Shown here: piece by piece, positions 13,701-28,700 of the stretch
Position numbering within the stretch: position 1 is the first letter of the stretch
Layout of the letters: each line of letters opens with the position of its first letter
NCBI GenBank assembly: GCA_949987705.1
Contig: OX465283.1
Span: 49,018,953-49,082,952, forward strand
Reading direction: 5' to 3'
Source: Thereva unica
Taxonomy: Eukaryota; Arthropoda; Insecta; Diptera; Therevidae
DNA: 64,000 nt
Notes under the pieces: model-generated
Database searches by the model: none
Told to the model about the DNA's origin: nothing
What the model saw: only the letters and a program-made list of their open reading frames with translations
Program-made: the position numbers and the translations under genes

Positions 13701-16700
13701 GCCAACAAAAAGTCCTCTTGTCATTTTTTCGAAAACTTAACCATTTTGAAATTATTCAGGGTCAAAGGAGAACCATTTCCTACACCAAATTCGGATCGGG
13801 CACAGCTAAAACTCCTTTTTCCGTCACATTTTCCCTCGTTTCGAGCTCTTCCTCAACATGTGAAAAATGTTCCCAATTCTCTGGGGTTGCCAGATTAACT
13901 ATGTATAGGTAATGTTCGGTCCCATACAGCTAAAGGTAAGCTTTCCTCATCCTTTTCCGTGTTGTTTTGTAAACTACTGTGCCAGGGGTAGATCATCTGT
14001 ATTAAAAGAATTTTCTGTTGCATGTAAATTAAATCCAGCATGAGCAAAACAATTTCCTATTGCGCGTTAAGAAACTTGAACCCAAATTGCCTTCAGGATA
14101 CCTAGCTTTTGAGAAACACCTTTTTCGTCGATGTCCTTTAACAGCTGCATGATTTGAAATTTTTTTAAAAGTGTTTTTAATAACTTCATAAATCCTGGTC
14201 CATTGGTTGAGGAACTGACGGGGTATTTGGTGGAAAGAAACCAAGTTTGTTAACTTTTAAATTTTGAATATGTATGTAGGTGCGCTGGACAGTTGTCCAA
14301 AAGCAATAGAATTTACTTATTTTCCAAATGAAGGTACAACTATTTTTTTAAATAATGCTGATGCCTTCCATGCTCTTGGGTTGTTTTCATATTCAACGGG
14401 TAGAGATTTTACATTTTTAAAACATCGAGTCTGCTTTATTAGCTTTGCCAATAACCATAAGTTCTATTGTTCCGGTCATATTTGCTGCTACAAGAATAAT
14501 CAATCTTTCCTCATAAAGTTTACCCCCAAACCATTTTTCTCCTTTAAATGTCATCGTTTTGTCTGGGATCATTCTGAAAAAGAGTTGTAAATTTATCCTT
14601 TTCTTAAATTTGGCCACACTATTTAACCAGTCGTTACAGAGATTGTTCTTCTACGGATCGTGTACTAATACTCATCACCTTTTCGTCAACCTGCTTGCAA
14701 ACACTATTTAATTTTAAGTTTTTGATTGCAAAGCACGCTGATGTTCACTGCTCAACCTCACGATTTAAAATGACGTCACCAACTATAGTTGTCAACGTCA
14801 CAGACGCGCAAACTGGTTGCCAATCAGGAAGCTCCGCCTACCAAAAATTCCAAATTTTTGATTTTGCTTCAACCATGCTTCAATCATTTATCAACGGTTT
14901 TTTCAATCATAAACACGACTACAGTCGTGCAACTCGTTCACAACTAGACCTTGTTGACAACTGGTTGAAAGCCCAAGTTCATAGTCTGTAGGCCGCTTTA
15001 CACGAGGCAGTACATTTGTCCCTTACAATATGGGAAATTGTACTGATGCCTCAATGTCCCGGTTAAGAAATAATGTCCTACTGGTGTATCGAGATAAAAG
15101 AAGCGACGTGTGATTTTAAATACGAACTGAAGACACATTTCTTACTTATTTTGTGCCAGCACAATTTCCAATTTGAAATTAAGTGGTGAGTTTGTAAAAT
15201 ATAAATATACCTATGGAGGCATAGGTTTCTTACTTACAGTTTTATGCATATTAGAATCAAACTTGTAAAAAGAAGCTCTTTATTGGTATTTGTTTTTCAT
15301 TTTTAAATTTGCTTGTTTTTGTCAATGGAACCTCGCCTTATTTGAAGTATGACATTGTATTGGCTCATCAGAGAAAGAGGCAGCTCTTGCGAAGTCGTTT
15401 TATGATCGTGTCCTACCCAACACAAAATTTTTGGTCTGGATTCGAAGTGAAAGGTGATGGGGTAAATCACACTATCCATCACCATGTCCTCACTCAAACA
15501 GTATTATATATCCACACTCTATCGCCTTCTCTAAAAAAGCTCCGTTCGCCGTTAGGTCGTAGCGGGTCTTCATCCTGTCACGATCCTGTAGATTTCCGAC
15601 AATTCCGCTGTTAGTGTAGAGGAGTATTCGCTGAGTGGTTGGCTTATTTCTGAATAGGTGTTCTGTAAGAAGAACGGTACATAGCTGTCCCAATCAAGCT
15701 GAATGGTCATTCACCACCTTCCTTAGATGTTCACCAATGGTCCGGTTGAAACATTAAATTATTCCATTAGATTGTGGAGGAAGTAACCGTCGCTCGCTCC
15801 TATCTGTTACTCTAAATGCACCCGCCATGTCAATCGCAATTTTTTCGAACATTGTATTGATCGCTCTGGGTTTCGTCAACGCCCCTTTGGCTGCCGTGCA
15901 AATCGTGCAATTGTGACACCATTCCTTGACGTCGTCCTTCCTATGGAGCCAGTAAAAATGTTGTCCAACGGGTCGTCGTTATCCTATTTTAGAGTGACGA
16001 AAATTGAGAGATAGTTTTATTTCATATCGCTTGATACAGTCTATTATTGTAATTTAAAGGACGTCACCCGCTTGGCGATAATCTGTTTGTGTCTTAAGTT
16101 TGCTACCTTTTTATATCAGAAATAAGTGTCTGTTCTGATGTTCAATTTGAAATTGCGGATTTATAATTGGCACAATATAAATTAGTTCTATGAAGTAATT
16201 TTAGCATTCGAGTAACACAGTTGTCGCAAAAGTAAATTTTGAAGTATCATCGTTCGATACCTTCCACTTATACATTAACTACAACTTGAAAGTTATTCTT
16301 CGGCACTAATGGGATTAATTTAGCAAATTCGTTCATAATGAATGTTTTTATTTCAGCGTGCAACTAAAAAGTTAACATAATGACTTAATTCCATTGATGA
16401 AGTGGTTCTTAAAAACAATTTTCAACGAGGAGCAAACAAGTTTAATGTTTATGTTTCAGCTATGAAGTTTTTCTTTCGTTAAAAGCTTTTAAAACTGTTC
16501 GTTTATTATCAGGTTTTCCCATTTAAATTATTCTGCGAAATTCAGAGAAGGAGAAGCAATCCTTCGATATTGCTATAAAAAAGTCCACTCAACAAAAAGT
16601 TGTGATAAATAAATAAAATACAGGTGCTTGTCAATAGTTTTATTGTACCTTCTTCAACGTTGAATAAACTGTTCGATTTCATTTGAAGCTTTAACCTTTT

Positions 16701-19700
16701 CTCTTCATTTCTAATACCTTGGCACCTCTAGAGAAATCAATTTTACTATCCGAAGAGAGGAGGAAACTATCACCATGCATAAAAGGTCGCACAATAATTT
16801 ATATCCTGTCATCAATCCAAAGTATCCACTGTGAAATAAAACTAAGGTCACAGCTATCTTAGAAAATATAAAATTTACGTTCGTGCTGCCATGAAGGATC
16901 TGGCGAAGGAGCAGAAGAATAAAGGCTTTGCAGGAGCTTCCTGTAAATTATTTACGGAGATGAGAAAAGATTTGCGAATATATTTTTTCTTTGTATTTTT
17001 TTTTTTTTGAAGCTCTCCGTACTGGAATCCAGATAAGAAACCCCAGGAAATAGACTGCGGCAGTAAATAACTCAGGGGTGAGCCGACATTCGTACGTGCA
17101 CAATTTTTTATATCCTGTTGATAAAAATGTTAAAGAATTGACATAGCTCATTGGGTATTCTGTCAAACCTTCGGTATAGGACGAGTTCAGTCTGTCGAAT
17201 CCGGTACAAAATATGAGGGATATGAATACGTGCCCAAACAGAATTTTGCTCCTATTCGTTCCTCGAAAACCATGTGAACGAACGAAAATAATTTGGTTAC
17301 ATTACGACTATTTACCATGTAAACAAGGATGATGACATTTCATTAATGTGGTTAGAAATTTGATGATTTGAATATCGAACAAGTTCCTTTTAGCGCAGGA
17401 TTTTTTATGGCATATTGTTATCTCAAATCAAATTAGATTATATGTACGATTTATGAATGCAAATTTAATTCATTGCTTTTTTCGTAAATTAATTTTTCCA
17501 CAATTTTTTGACGAATGATACATTTCATAATGAATGTGGATTCTATAGAATATGCACACAAATGTTGCCATCGCAAATGAGTGAAAGCCAGCTTGAATAG
17601 CTAATTGAATTTTTTTTCAACGATTGATTTGAAATATGATACTTGAAACAATTTCTCAGAATTCTCTACCATTTGTTGAAAATGTATACTGGTTAAATTG
17701 GTTCGAAAATGAATCTCAGCTTGTAAATACTTCGTTACGTTGGCAAAATCTTTCGTTCCATATTCTTTCCCGTACTCTTACGGAAATTATTAAAGGAGCT
17801 GAACATTGAGTTTCAGCCTGCGATAAAGAATAAAGATCTTTGAAGAAATCCTTACTAATATTATAAATACTAGAGATGCGCCGAATATGGGTTCGACCCA
17901 ATACGAATATTCGGCGGAATATTCGGTCAAATATCTACCGAATATTCGGTCCAAAATCTACGGAATATTCGGCCGAATTATTCGGCTCGTTTTTGCGCAA
18001 TTCATATAGATCGGCGAAGCGATCTGCGAGTAGCAGCGTTCGCCCACCGCTTGAGCATTTCGCGCTAGCTCGGCTCGCTCACCCAATGCGCCTCACTTTC
18101 TTTCATTGCAATGTCTCGCGCGACAGAATTATCGTCAAAAAATAAGGGACTAAAGCAATAATTCCATAAACATTGAGGCCCTACGCACATGGGTCGACGG
18201 ATTTTTACGCCCAGTTTCAAACTGGTTTCACCATTATCTCGCCCACAATCGGTTTGCAACCAAAATGAAACCTTTGTCCACACATAAGCGCAACTGATTT
18301 TTCATCAATCGGTGTTCTGTTCTCACGAAGATTTTGTTGAATAAACTTTGACACGTACAAATGCAACCACGCAACTAAAACTGGTGACATTTCCAAGCCT
18401 ACATGCGTTGCAGTGTTGGTGACAGTCTGTCACTGACAGACAATATAGAAGTGTGTGTATTCAAATGCGACTTGACGGAATATTCCATGAATGGAATGCA
18501 TGCAACGCAAATGTCGGTCAACTTTTTCTATATTTCCGCATTCGATATAGAACACACACAATCATACACTCGTTCTTAGATTTTTGGATTATGTCGGGAC
18601 GGAATGCAGCTACGAAATTAAGTGTTGGTGGAAACTCGCCGCATATCATGGAACCGCTGAATGCAACGCAAGTACGCAAATACAAGCTTGATATGTATTG
18701 CTTCCGACCGGCAAGAACAGTCGTACGCAAATTAGTCTCGTTTCTGTCGACTCGTGTGTGGATTCTCATTTTTTTAATTTTTGATGTTGTGAATAAATAT
18801 GGTTACACAGAGAAGCGTTGGTTTCATTTTCAAATACTACCTATGTACGGTTTCAGAATAAAGCCTCTTTAACATATGTAACTCGTAAAATAATTCTATT
18901 TAAATATTCAGTAATTATTCGGCAAACTAACAGAATATACGGCCGAATACGAACATTAAAAAACACGTTGAATTAACCGAATACAAATATTCGGCTGAAC
19001 AATCGGCGCATCTTTAATAAATGCGAAAGTAACTATTTCTGTCTCTCTGTTATGCTTTCACACCTAAACCACCGAACCGATTTTGATGATTATCAATAAT
19101 ATGACTTTAATGACGTTGGTATGTAAATTTAAAATACGGAAAATGAATTTAATTATGCCAAAAACCCAACGAAAGTTCAATTGTTGAACCTTTTTATTTA
19201 AAAAGCGACGTTTCGACCGTCAGATTCGGTCATTCTCAAGCTACAATAAAATTTTTTTACAATAATAAGTTTCCTCAATATAGCATACTTGACAAAATTA
19301 AACAAAAATAATACCTCTTGTGTGTAACATGCTTACTTCTATGGTCAACTAATATTAATATTGTCTAACAATAATCTATAACAGAACAAAAGACATGAAT
19401 CAGAGGTTATGTTTGGTCATCAATAACAGTTCTTGTCATAATTACAAACATACCGTTTTCTTCAACCTGACTTTTGTTGAGTAGTATAAACAAACTTTTA
19501 CAAAGGTTTTCGTGTTGTTAGACTTAGTCATAATAATTTAAGTAATAATAACTAATGTTATCACAGTCAGTTCTTTGGTATCGTTGACGGCCGACATTTC
19601 GCTATGTTACGAGGCAAGGCTAGTAATTTTGATGAAATTTGCTACAGAGATAGAATAGACCTTGGAGAAGGACGTAGGGAACTTAACAGTGCATCTCTTT

Positions 19701-22700
19701 TGGATTTTTCGAAATTCAACCCCTATGTAGCAAACCGGCATATGACGATGAAAAGCAGTTTTGGAATACGGCCGCCGGCTTTTAAGTTGCAATATAAAAG
19801 CCAATTTCCATCCCAGCGGAAGCGCAGATCTGGGGCGGGTTCGTGTATGGCGAACGACGAAAGTCGAACGAAAAAAAATTGAAGTCGAAAAATTTTGGCG
19901 ATGAAAATTTTAGCGTTCGCGTAAGTCGAAAGAAAATTGTTCGTGTCCTAATGCAAAAACTCGATAACCCAAGACCTTTCGAGTGCCTTTCGTCGGCTTC
20001 AGGCGAAAATTTTCAATTTTTTCGACTTACGCGAACCCGAGACGAAAAAAAGTTTTCGTTTTCGACATACACGAACTGGCCCCTGAGCTCCTCGCTGAGC
20101 TCATAGAAGATAATTATCGCATAGAAGATAGTATGGCCCTGTCTTTGTTTCACCAAAGTGGAAACAACAAACGGCAGCCTCAAAGTAGAGCTCTACTCTA
20201 CAACGAATATGTAGACCAAAAAAAGTCCTTTAAAAGCGAAACGGTTTCAAAAAGCTTTTATTTTTTTCAACTTTTGCAAGTGCTTTTCGCTTTCCAAGCG
20301 CGAGCGTGGCAGTCCAGCAGTACCTCAACTAAATTCTAATCACTTCCAAAGCTGCTTGTCCCCCGTATCGAACTCTCTTATGAAAACTCCAGTTATGCTC
20401 GGGAGCATATTTAATAGCGCTCAAAATAAGCTACCCTGAGCAGCGCAATAACTTATTACATGATTTATGGTTTACAGTGAGACAGCATTTCATTTATGGA
20501 TTTGATAAATCATTAAAGCGGTGCAACAAACTAACTTTTTAAAATTTGGAGGCAGGGGGTCGAGCCAGATCTTTTTTTTAGTAATAAAGTTAACCCTTCT
20601 AATACAGAAGGCGCACTTCTCAGCTGGGCCAAGAAAAATTTACCTACTCAGCACAACCAAGCGCTGAGATGAGGCTCACAGCTAAGCATGCAAACATTAA
20701 AATTAGTAAAATAAAAAAAATCCAAATTAACATATAACCCACTCAAGCAACATCTTTACTAATGCTCACGCTAAAGACATTAATATTATTGTTAACATTA
20801 ATGAACATGCGGTTTACCTTTACAGGTTCAAATCCGCCGTAATTCGTGTTAGAAGAGTTGATTTGTAAAAGAGGTGAACCTCTCAGATTATAGCCACTCT
20901 CTCTAAACGCGCACGGCGACCTAGAAAACCTGAGTCGACCTTTCCATTAAGGAGCTGATGAACAAATACAACATCGGCCACCTCACGACGCTTGTGAAGA
21001 GAGCTTAAGTTGAGTAACTTAAGCCGGGATTCATATGATGGAAGAACTATTTGGTTTTCCCAAGGAAGATGATTCAGTGCGAATCGAACGAACCTTCGTT
21101 GAACCGATTCAATAGTTCTAACATGCGAAGAATAGTGAGGAGACCAAACCTGGGACGCATATTCAAGTAATGGTCTGACAAGAGAAATATATAAGTGTTT
21201 AGCAACCAAAGGGTTATTATATTCTTTGGACCACCTTTTTATAAAACCCAGAACTACACCACCTCTGGAAGAGATATAGTTGATGTGAGTGGAGAAATCC
21301 AGCTTACTATCTAATCCCGAGACCGTTAATAAAATTAACACGAAGGATACCCTCATCAGAAAAGGTGTAGTTAAAAATTATAGGATCACGTCTCCTACTA
21401 AATGTCATGATTTCACATTTACTAATATTAAGAACCAGGTTGTTGTTAGCACACCAAGAGTAAAAGGTGTCAAGGTCAACTTGCACAAGTTTGCAATCCT
21501 CCATACTCTTTATGTGACGATACAACTTGATGTCATCAGCGTAAATAAAAAATCTAGTGTCTTAGCAAGGGAACAATGTCATCAATTGATAAGATAAAGA
21601 GAAGAGGGCCAAGATGACTTCCTTGTGGGACACCGGATGTCGCTTCAATGGTTACTGATTTAGATCCACGAAAAAGAACTTGATAGGTCCGGTCAGCTAA
21701 GGAAGACTGGAACCATACTAGAAGGGCTTGCGGAAAACCTAACATTCTTAATTTCAGAATTATAATGGAATGGGAGAGCTTGTCGAATGCCTTACTGTAA
21801 AATCAGTGTAAACACAATCAGTTTGACAACCGGAAACGAGCCTTCTACAGCATGAGCAGTGAACTCAAGAGGATTGGTGGTTGTGGAACAAGCTGCAAGA
21901 AAACCACGTTGATTCGTTGAGGCCGGCCTCTTGCAGATAAGAAAGAGTGTAGAATAGATAATTGATTCAAAAAGTTTCGGTATAGCAGACAACTTCGCAA
22001 CTGGCCTATAATTCGATATTTCGCTCTTGCAACCACTTTTGTGAATAGGAATTATGAACGAATTCTTCCAAAGAGTGGCTAAGTACCCTTTACCCAGGGA
22101 TTTTAGAAAAAGGATTTTCAGTGGAGACTGGAGAATTTCCAGACAGGACTTAAGGACAGCAGGAGGGACACCGTCGGGGCCACAAGTGAAGTAAAGTGAA
22201 GACCGTCAATATGTTTTACGATATCGGCACTGGTAATTGAGAGAGGTAAAAAATGAGCCTGTTGTCCTGAAAGTGAGAAGGTGAGAAAGATTGATGAAAG
22301 AATGACGCAAACATGTTGCAAATCGCAGGCGACTCACAGCTAGACCAGTTCTTGTGCTGCATAGTATTATGGTTATTATCAACTTTTTACTTAGAGTTGA
22401 CAAATTTGAAGAAGTTTCTTGAATCAGTACCTAAATACTTTATCACTCATACTGCTAAGATATTCACGATACAGAATAAAAGAGAGTGAACGAAATTGGT
22501 TATAGCAAATGATAAATGAATTGAGACTCGGAGACCATTCTCTTTAAATACAGTGAGTCACAAAAGTAAGTATACACATCATAATAAATGATCGTCGTTG
22601 TATTATAAAGACCGATTGAACCCAGACGCCACAATTAACGGTAATTTTTTGTGTCGACTAGTCGCGCATACATACAAATAGTTGTTTAGATACACAGTGG

Positions 22701-25700
22701 TGGCAATTTTTCCATAAACATTAGTTCTTTTTTTAAGTACTATACTAAAAGAAAGGGTGTATACTTACTTTTGTGACTCACTGTAAGTTTTCCAGAGTCT
22801 ATTCTTCTGATGTTTCAAATGCTTGAGTTCATTATTGAACCAAGGTGGAGAAGAACTGGCCAACGATATCTTAACGAGGGGAAGGGGGAGGGGACCGTTG
22901 GTCGTAAAATCGTCAATATCTTCTCACCTTCCAAGGCTGGATTTGAAGGAAAATTATTTCGAAATCGAATTTGCTCAATTCAACCCGATTCAAGACTTGA
23001 AGCAGGTTGCAATAAATGTCCCAAAAAGGCAAGGAAATTTGTTAGAAAGCCCCCGATATTACAAAGCTAGCGCATTACTTAAGCATTTTCACAGAAGCCT
23101 TAAAAGATTTATAGGTATTCTTAAAAAATATTCCCATATTGTTAACTCACATAAGTATCGTCTTTCATTGCAACAATAAACGACTCCGTGCTTATCTTCT
23201 TTTAGTAATAAAATACAAAAATGTACATACCTATAACTTCCCTAAAAGCATTCCTTATACCTACACATGGAAAATCCTTACCTTTTCAAAGCATCAAAAT
23301 TAATTGAATGAAACTACTCCCTTATCTAACAAACCATTTGCGAATAATGTCATAATGGAAATTCATAAAAATGGACCTTGTTAAGTTTTTTGAATATGTT
23401 CATTCAGGAAGAGAAAATTTCCTAAGAGGAGAGATCACAAATGATTCAAGTATTCTTTTGTGTAGGCAAAGTATTCTAAGGAAAGATCCTAAGAAGACGT
23501 TTTGCTGAAAAGCACAACTAAAGCACATAGAGGTTCTTAACCTCCCAATAAGAGGATTGTATTTCTTTGGATAACATCAGCCCAGTTCTGCCAGTAAACC
23601 ATTGAAAATTATACTCCTTTTAGCATCCAAAAAAATATCTGCTTTGTGGCATTTGTCCGTTTTTTAACAAAAGAAAAAGCCAAGTCATCCTTAAGCATAA
23701 AGAATACTTTTTTGATAATGTTGAGGTAAACAGGAGATAGCTTTTAGTAGATACTTTGCATACATTTCAAAAGAGCTATTTTGAAATGTTCGTAGTTCTG
23801 TTGCCCGTAAAAAAACACCAGGTAAAGACTCAAGCTATGTTAAGAGAAAACTAAGTTAGCTTTAATTTGCTAAAATCGTTTGAAAGGTAAATTTAAAGTA
23901 ACTTAGTTAATTAAAGGAAGTCTGGGTTTCAAGTGAAAATTGGAATCCGGCTGCAAAAACACTTCAAATACATCAATTCTCACAATCAGTGATGCTGAAT
24001 GTAGTACTTTAAGATTCCTAGTAAAATGAAAGCTTGCACGGGTGCCGTTCAGGAATAGCAATGTTTGGTACAAGTTCAGTGCGAAAATGCAGACTATATA
24101 TGTCTTTCTTCAATGGTTCTGGGAATTCTCTGAGCATGTAATAACGACGGTGAAATATTTTATTCAATAGATCAGCTTCGTTGGATTTATATATGCCAAC
24201 CTAGTTAAAACAATCTTATTTCCAACGGATTCCGTGGGACTATTAAATCGTGGCAATGCTCAGGTTTTAATTCAATAAAGTCCTTCGCACGCAGAGCCAT
24301 TCTTAATAACAAGTTAATAATAATATTTCCAAAATTAAATTTGCTTCTTATTAGAGATACCTACACCATGAGTTAAGAGGCCTGAGTTTTGTTTAAGTGA
24401 AAAACTAACGCCCAGACGTCTGACTTGACTTATTTCCCTTTAATCCCTCATGGGACATAGGGCAGAAACAGTTGCTTTCCAGTGGACACTGTATTTCGCT
24501 ACAGCCCTGAGTACCGTCCAGGATTTCCCAACTGTTGCGGCCTCTGCTAATAGAGTTCTCCTCCTCGTTGTTCTCGGTCTTCCGGCTCGACGGGTTATTT
24601 GCGAGTTCCAGTCAAGGGCTTGCTTGGCTAGTCTTACCCGTAAGGCCGCTATACTGTCACAAAGTTTCCATCATTGAGTGCAATGTCGGACAGCAAGTTC
24701 TAGTCGGAAAGATAGTATCGAGAATAGTGAAAGTGATAACGTAAACACCCAGGTTACTTCCGTGACAGACCTGTGATTTCAGTGATCGAACAGGATATGG
24801 CTTCCTTGCTTATTATGCTTAGAGGCGATGGCAGGAGCAAGGGCAAAGCGTTTTTGTAAAGAGGCAAGACAAGAAAGAAGAATGGATTCGAACCACGCAC
24901 CTCTGGTATGGTATTCGGACGGCTTTGCCCTTAGGGGTCGTCCATTAATTTCGTGAGGTTTAAGGGGGAGGGATAGACCCGAATCTCACCAAATCCTACG
25001 TGGGGAGAGGGGGTCTCGGCAGATAACACGTAATTTTTTTCCGCAAAAAACAGTGTTAATTTTTTTTATGTGAAAAAACAAAGCTTAGGAGTTACCCTAC
25101 CAGTTTGTCTTGTCGTTAAGTTCATGGTGCAATGTCTAGTAGTAACCTTGGTATGAAGAATAGAGGAGAATATGAAAGGTTAGAGGGGGTCTGGGATGCT
25201 CAAGGTAAATTCGATGAACCTTAAGTTAAAGCTCTAAGATGTCATACAAGTTCGGAAATACTGACTGTGGGAGATTATTTCACAGTCGAGAAGCTCTATT
25301 CATAAACGAACTTCCCCTTTCGTTTGCAATGTACCAAATCGCTCGCCGCTTTCAGGAGAGGATTGCTCGCACATTTTGCATCACAGAATGCATAAAATGA
25401 CACAATTGCTTGCTTGCCTGCACAACATGCAATAGCATACATCCTCCTTAGTATGCATCTTCTCGACAGCGAACACCGGCTTTTTTTGTTTCTTGTTTTT
25501 TTTTTATTATTATTAATTTTTGTTAACTTTTATTTTAGGGAAATTTTAATTTAAATTTAATTTTTTTCATTTTCTTTTATTTTTATTATTTTTTTTCCTT
25601 TTTCTTTTCTAGTCATATAATTAAATAATATTATATTTTCCTTTTTGAATTGTTTTTAATTTGTATAGTACTAAATAAGACTTAAATCTTGTGTACTTAA

Positions 25701-28700
25701 GCATAAGTAAATAAATAAATAAAATAAAATAACTTCTAGGTCGTAATATGCCCGAGAAGGTTGGGCTGTAGGGTATGGGTGTGGGCCGAGCGGGATGATT
25801 TTGTGTTGTTCAGAGAGAAGGTTCTGAATTTCAGTGGAACAGTCGCTCTTGTAATAGCGATAAAGTATAGAAAGGGTTGCTACATCCCTACGGTGGCCTA
25901 AAGGGTCTATAGAGGCGCGAAAGGTGCCATCATCAATGGCACGATTTTGCTCCTTATCGAGGCAAGCCAAAGCGGTTTTTAGGGCACCTGCCTAGATATC
26001 TGGTTATCGTGATTGATATAAACTACAGGGCGCTGTTGCTGCACTTTTAAATTCTGTTCCATTAATTAATAAAAGAAGTAAATGAACGAAATGAGAAGAG
26101 CAATATTCCTTGTGACGAGAATTTCTCTTAAATTGCTTTGCTTTGTTTGTTCCTTTATTGTCTAACAAATTAATATGGCCAGTTTCACACGGGCCAAGCA
26201 ACAAAAATTGGCCGTAATCGTTCATTCCCTTTTGAGATTCGTTGAAGAATAGGGAAACAAAAACCACACAGCTGTCGAAAAGTTGATTTCAGGGGCTCAA
26301 AAAATCTGCCTACCCCATCATCTCCTCCTATTCTGTTCTCCGCAAACAACGTTTTCAGCAGATTTTTGATTTTTGTTGGAGGTTGACCCATGTGAAACTT
26401 CCTATGTAATCTTTTTTTATATTGTACGCATAATTAGGGTACAATCTTAAATTTTGCGCAAACTATGGAAATCATTTCTCCCATCCAGCGAGTGGTTGTA
26501 TCTTTTTCCATTGTCCTACACTGAGTTGAAAAATGATCAGCTTATGGGGCGCAATAAGGCATACTGCACCGGGCGCAAAAACCCCAAGCGCCGTTACTGT
26601 ATACAGAAGACCTAATATTAGTCTTTACGACGTATATTCATCGTTACGATGAATGCCAATTTAACATACGGTTAAATTCGTGATTAGGTTTGGACAGTTG
26701 TAATAAGTGGAGGTGTTGTGAAGAAAGTTAATGAACAATTTTGTCTAGTCACCGGTCTCTCCATCGGCTCATCTAGAAACAAGTAATATTGCTGTTACCG
26801 CATGACAATGGGAAAAGCCTCAAATCGATCTTTTTGCAATAATGTATCGATCGGATTTATTTGAATAAATTTTGCGTCGTTAGTTTTTGACGTTACGATT
26901 CTACATATTCCCCCTTACGACATCTGTGTGTCGAGGGTACAACACAGCTTCCAAAAGAATTGTCTGGAAAAGCCAGTTGGTTGTCACTTATTCGCTACCA
27001 CTGACTGGAATTGGAAATTAGTACGATCATAAAAATTTAAAGTTTCGTTGAAGTTTCTTTAATTCTAGGGCAGGGCAATAGTTCAATTTTTCAGAGCACA
27101 GCAAGTGCTTCGTTTTAGTACAATCTTCCACGTAGCCCCCTATTTTACTTGTGAGATTGAGTGAACGAGCACCTTCTATAGTTTTCTTTTTTCTTTAAGC
27201 CCAAAAGAAGAAAAGAGGGAACAATAGAGGGCTGTATACGTCTCTCACTCGAACTCACAAACAGGATAGGAGGGCTGTGGAACTTCGAAGCTCTTGTGGC
27301 TCCTAAAAGCTGCTGCTTTCCAAAACAACGCGACTCTGGAACAACCTTCCACAGTCAGTATTCCCGAAGTCACACAACGCCCAAGAATCAAATACAAGGT
27401 TCATCTCCATCTCCTCAGACTCCCTTTAGTCTGGTTTATCCTTTATCCTTCGAGCTATACTTGCTGCCAGACGCTGGTAGTATAAAGGGTGACACCTAAG
27501 CTTAGACTTTTTTCAGCAGTGCAAGACTACCCTGCTAGGCTTATACGCACAGTCTTCAGAAGACCTTTTCGCGCACATTATGGTCTAGCCAGAGGATCGT
27601 TGAACAACCCGATTATGGAATAATCTTTCACAATCATTATTTTCAAACTAGTATACCTAACATCGCAGATTTCAACCGCATGGCATAATCCCAATTTTTG
27701 GAAATTTTCCCTTGGAAATTATATTAACTTAAAAAAATTATTTATGTCCTTTCGATCATATCTATTCCTTTTATCATTTTTATCCACTATATAAAGGATT
27801 AAAATAGAGTAATTTTTAGAGAAGTTACAGTCTTTATGGCAGAAAAATCTACGGTAATGTAATGCGTTTTGATTGAAGACCAATTCCAAAAGAAATAAGG
27901 ATGTTCTAATTATTGCAAAGCCTAAACAAATTTACGATCCTTGTTGAGTAATTAATGTAACCAATATAGTTGCGAATCTCAATTCCGCCTTTGTTGATTA
28001 TTTATTAGCTCGTCAGGATCTTCTAAATTTAAATTTAATGTTCTTGCTTTAAAGCTGAAATAATAAACGAAAGGAGTTAATTTACTAATTCTACAGAACG
28101 ATAGGTGCCAGCACTTAAAACAAACTTCCCTATATACCCTTTTTGCCCTAACCAACCCTTATAGGATTACATGTCAAGTTTCAGCTGCTTTTATATTATA
28201 TAGATACTAAACAGAATTTATTGTGTATAATAGTATACTTGATCAAGCCTATGCCAAGTCTCTTTATAATCCTCGCAATTCCCAGCTCGTCGTTCCTTAA
28301 ATGAAAACTCGTGGTATTCCTCTATTCTTTTTTAATTTAACCCCCATGTGGCCTAAAAATTTGTTAGGATTACTCCGTTCCACTTCCGGTTAGGGTTAGG
28401 GGTAAAGGATCTAATTTGTCTAAAGTTGTTTACATTTCCCCAAACGCAGCGTCAACGATGGCTTTTCGGGGGCTTTTATGACACGACCATACCCGAAACT
28501 GGGTATTATGCTCCTTTTTAAGGATTTGCAAGAAACGGTGTAGCTTATTGGGTGATTTTTCATTTTGTTTCCATTCCTTTTCATTACCCAAACTGGTGTG
28601 AACCGTATACAAGCGCAATCCTTATACAAAAAAAAAGGGAAACGGAAAATTTCAGTTAAATATAATGCAAAAATCGAAATAGAAAGAATGATAGAGCGAA

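Noticed and set aside
15309..15614. Plus-strand gene of 101 codons
   Set aside because: Antisense to the gypsy integrase remnant. No independent motif.
19830..20085. hAT assignment from CTGGGGC/GCCCCTG tips
   Set aside because: No 8-bp duplication could be read in the flanks, so only MITE is claimed.
20883..21356. Host gene for a 157-residue protein
   Set aside because: The residues are the C-terminal part of a LINE polymerase, continuous with RT motifs upstream.
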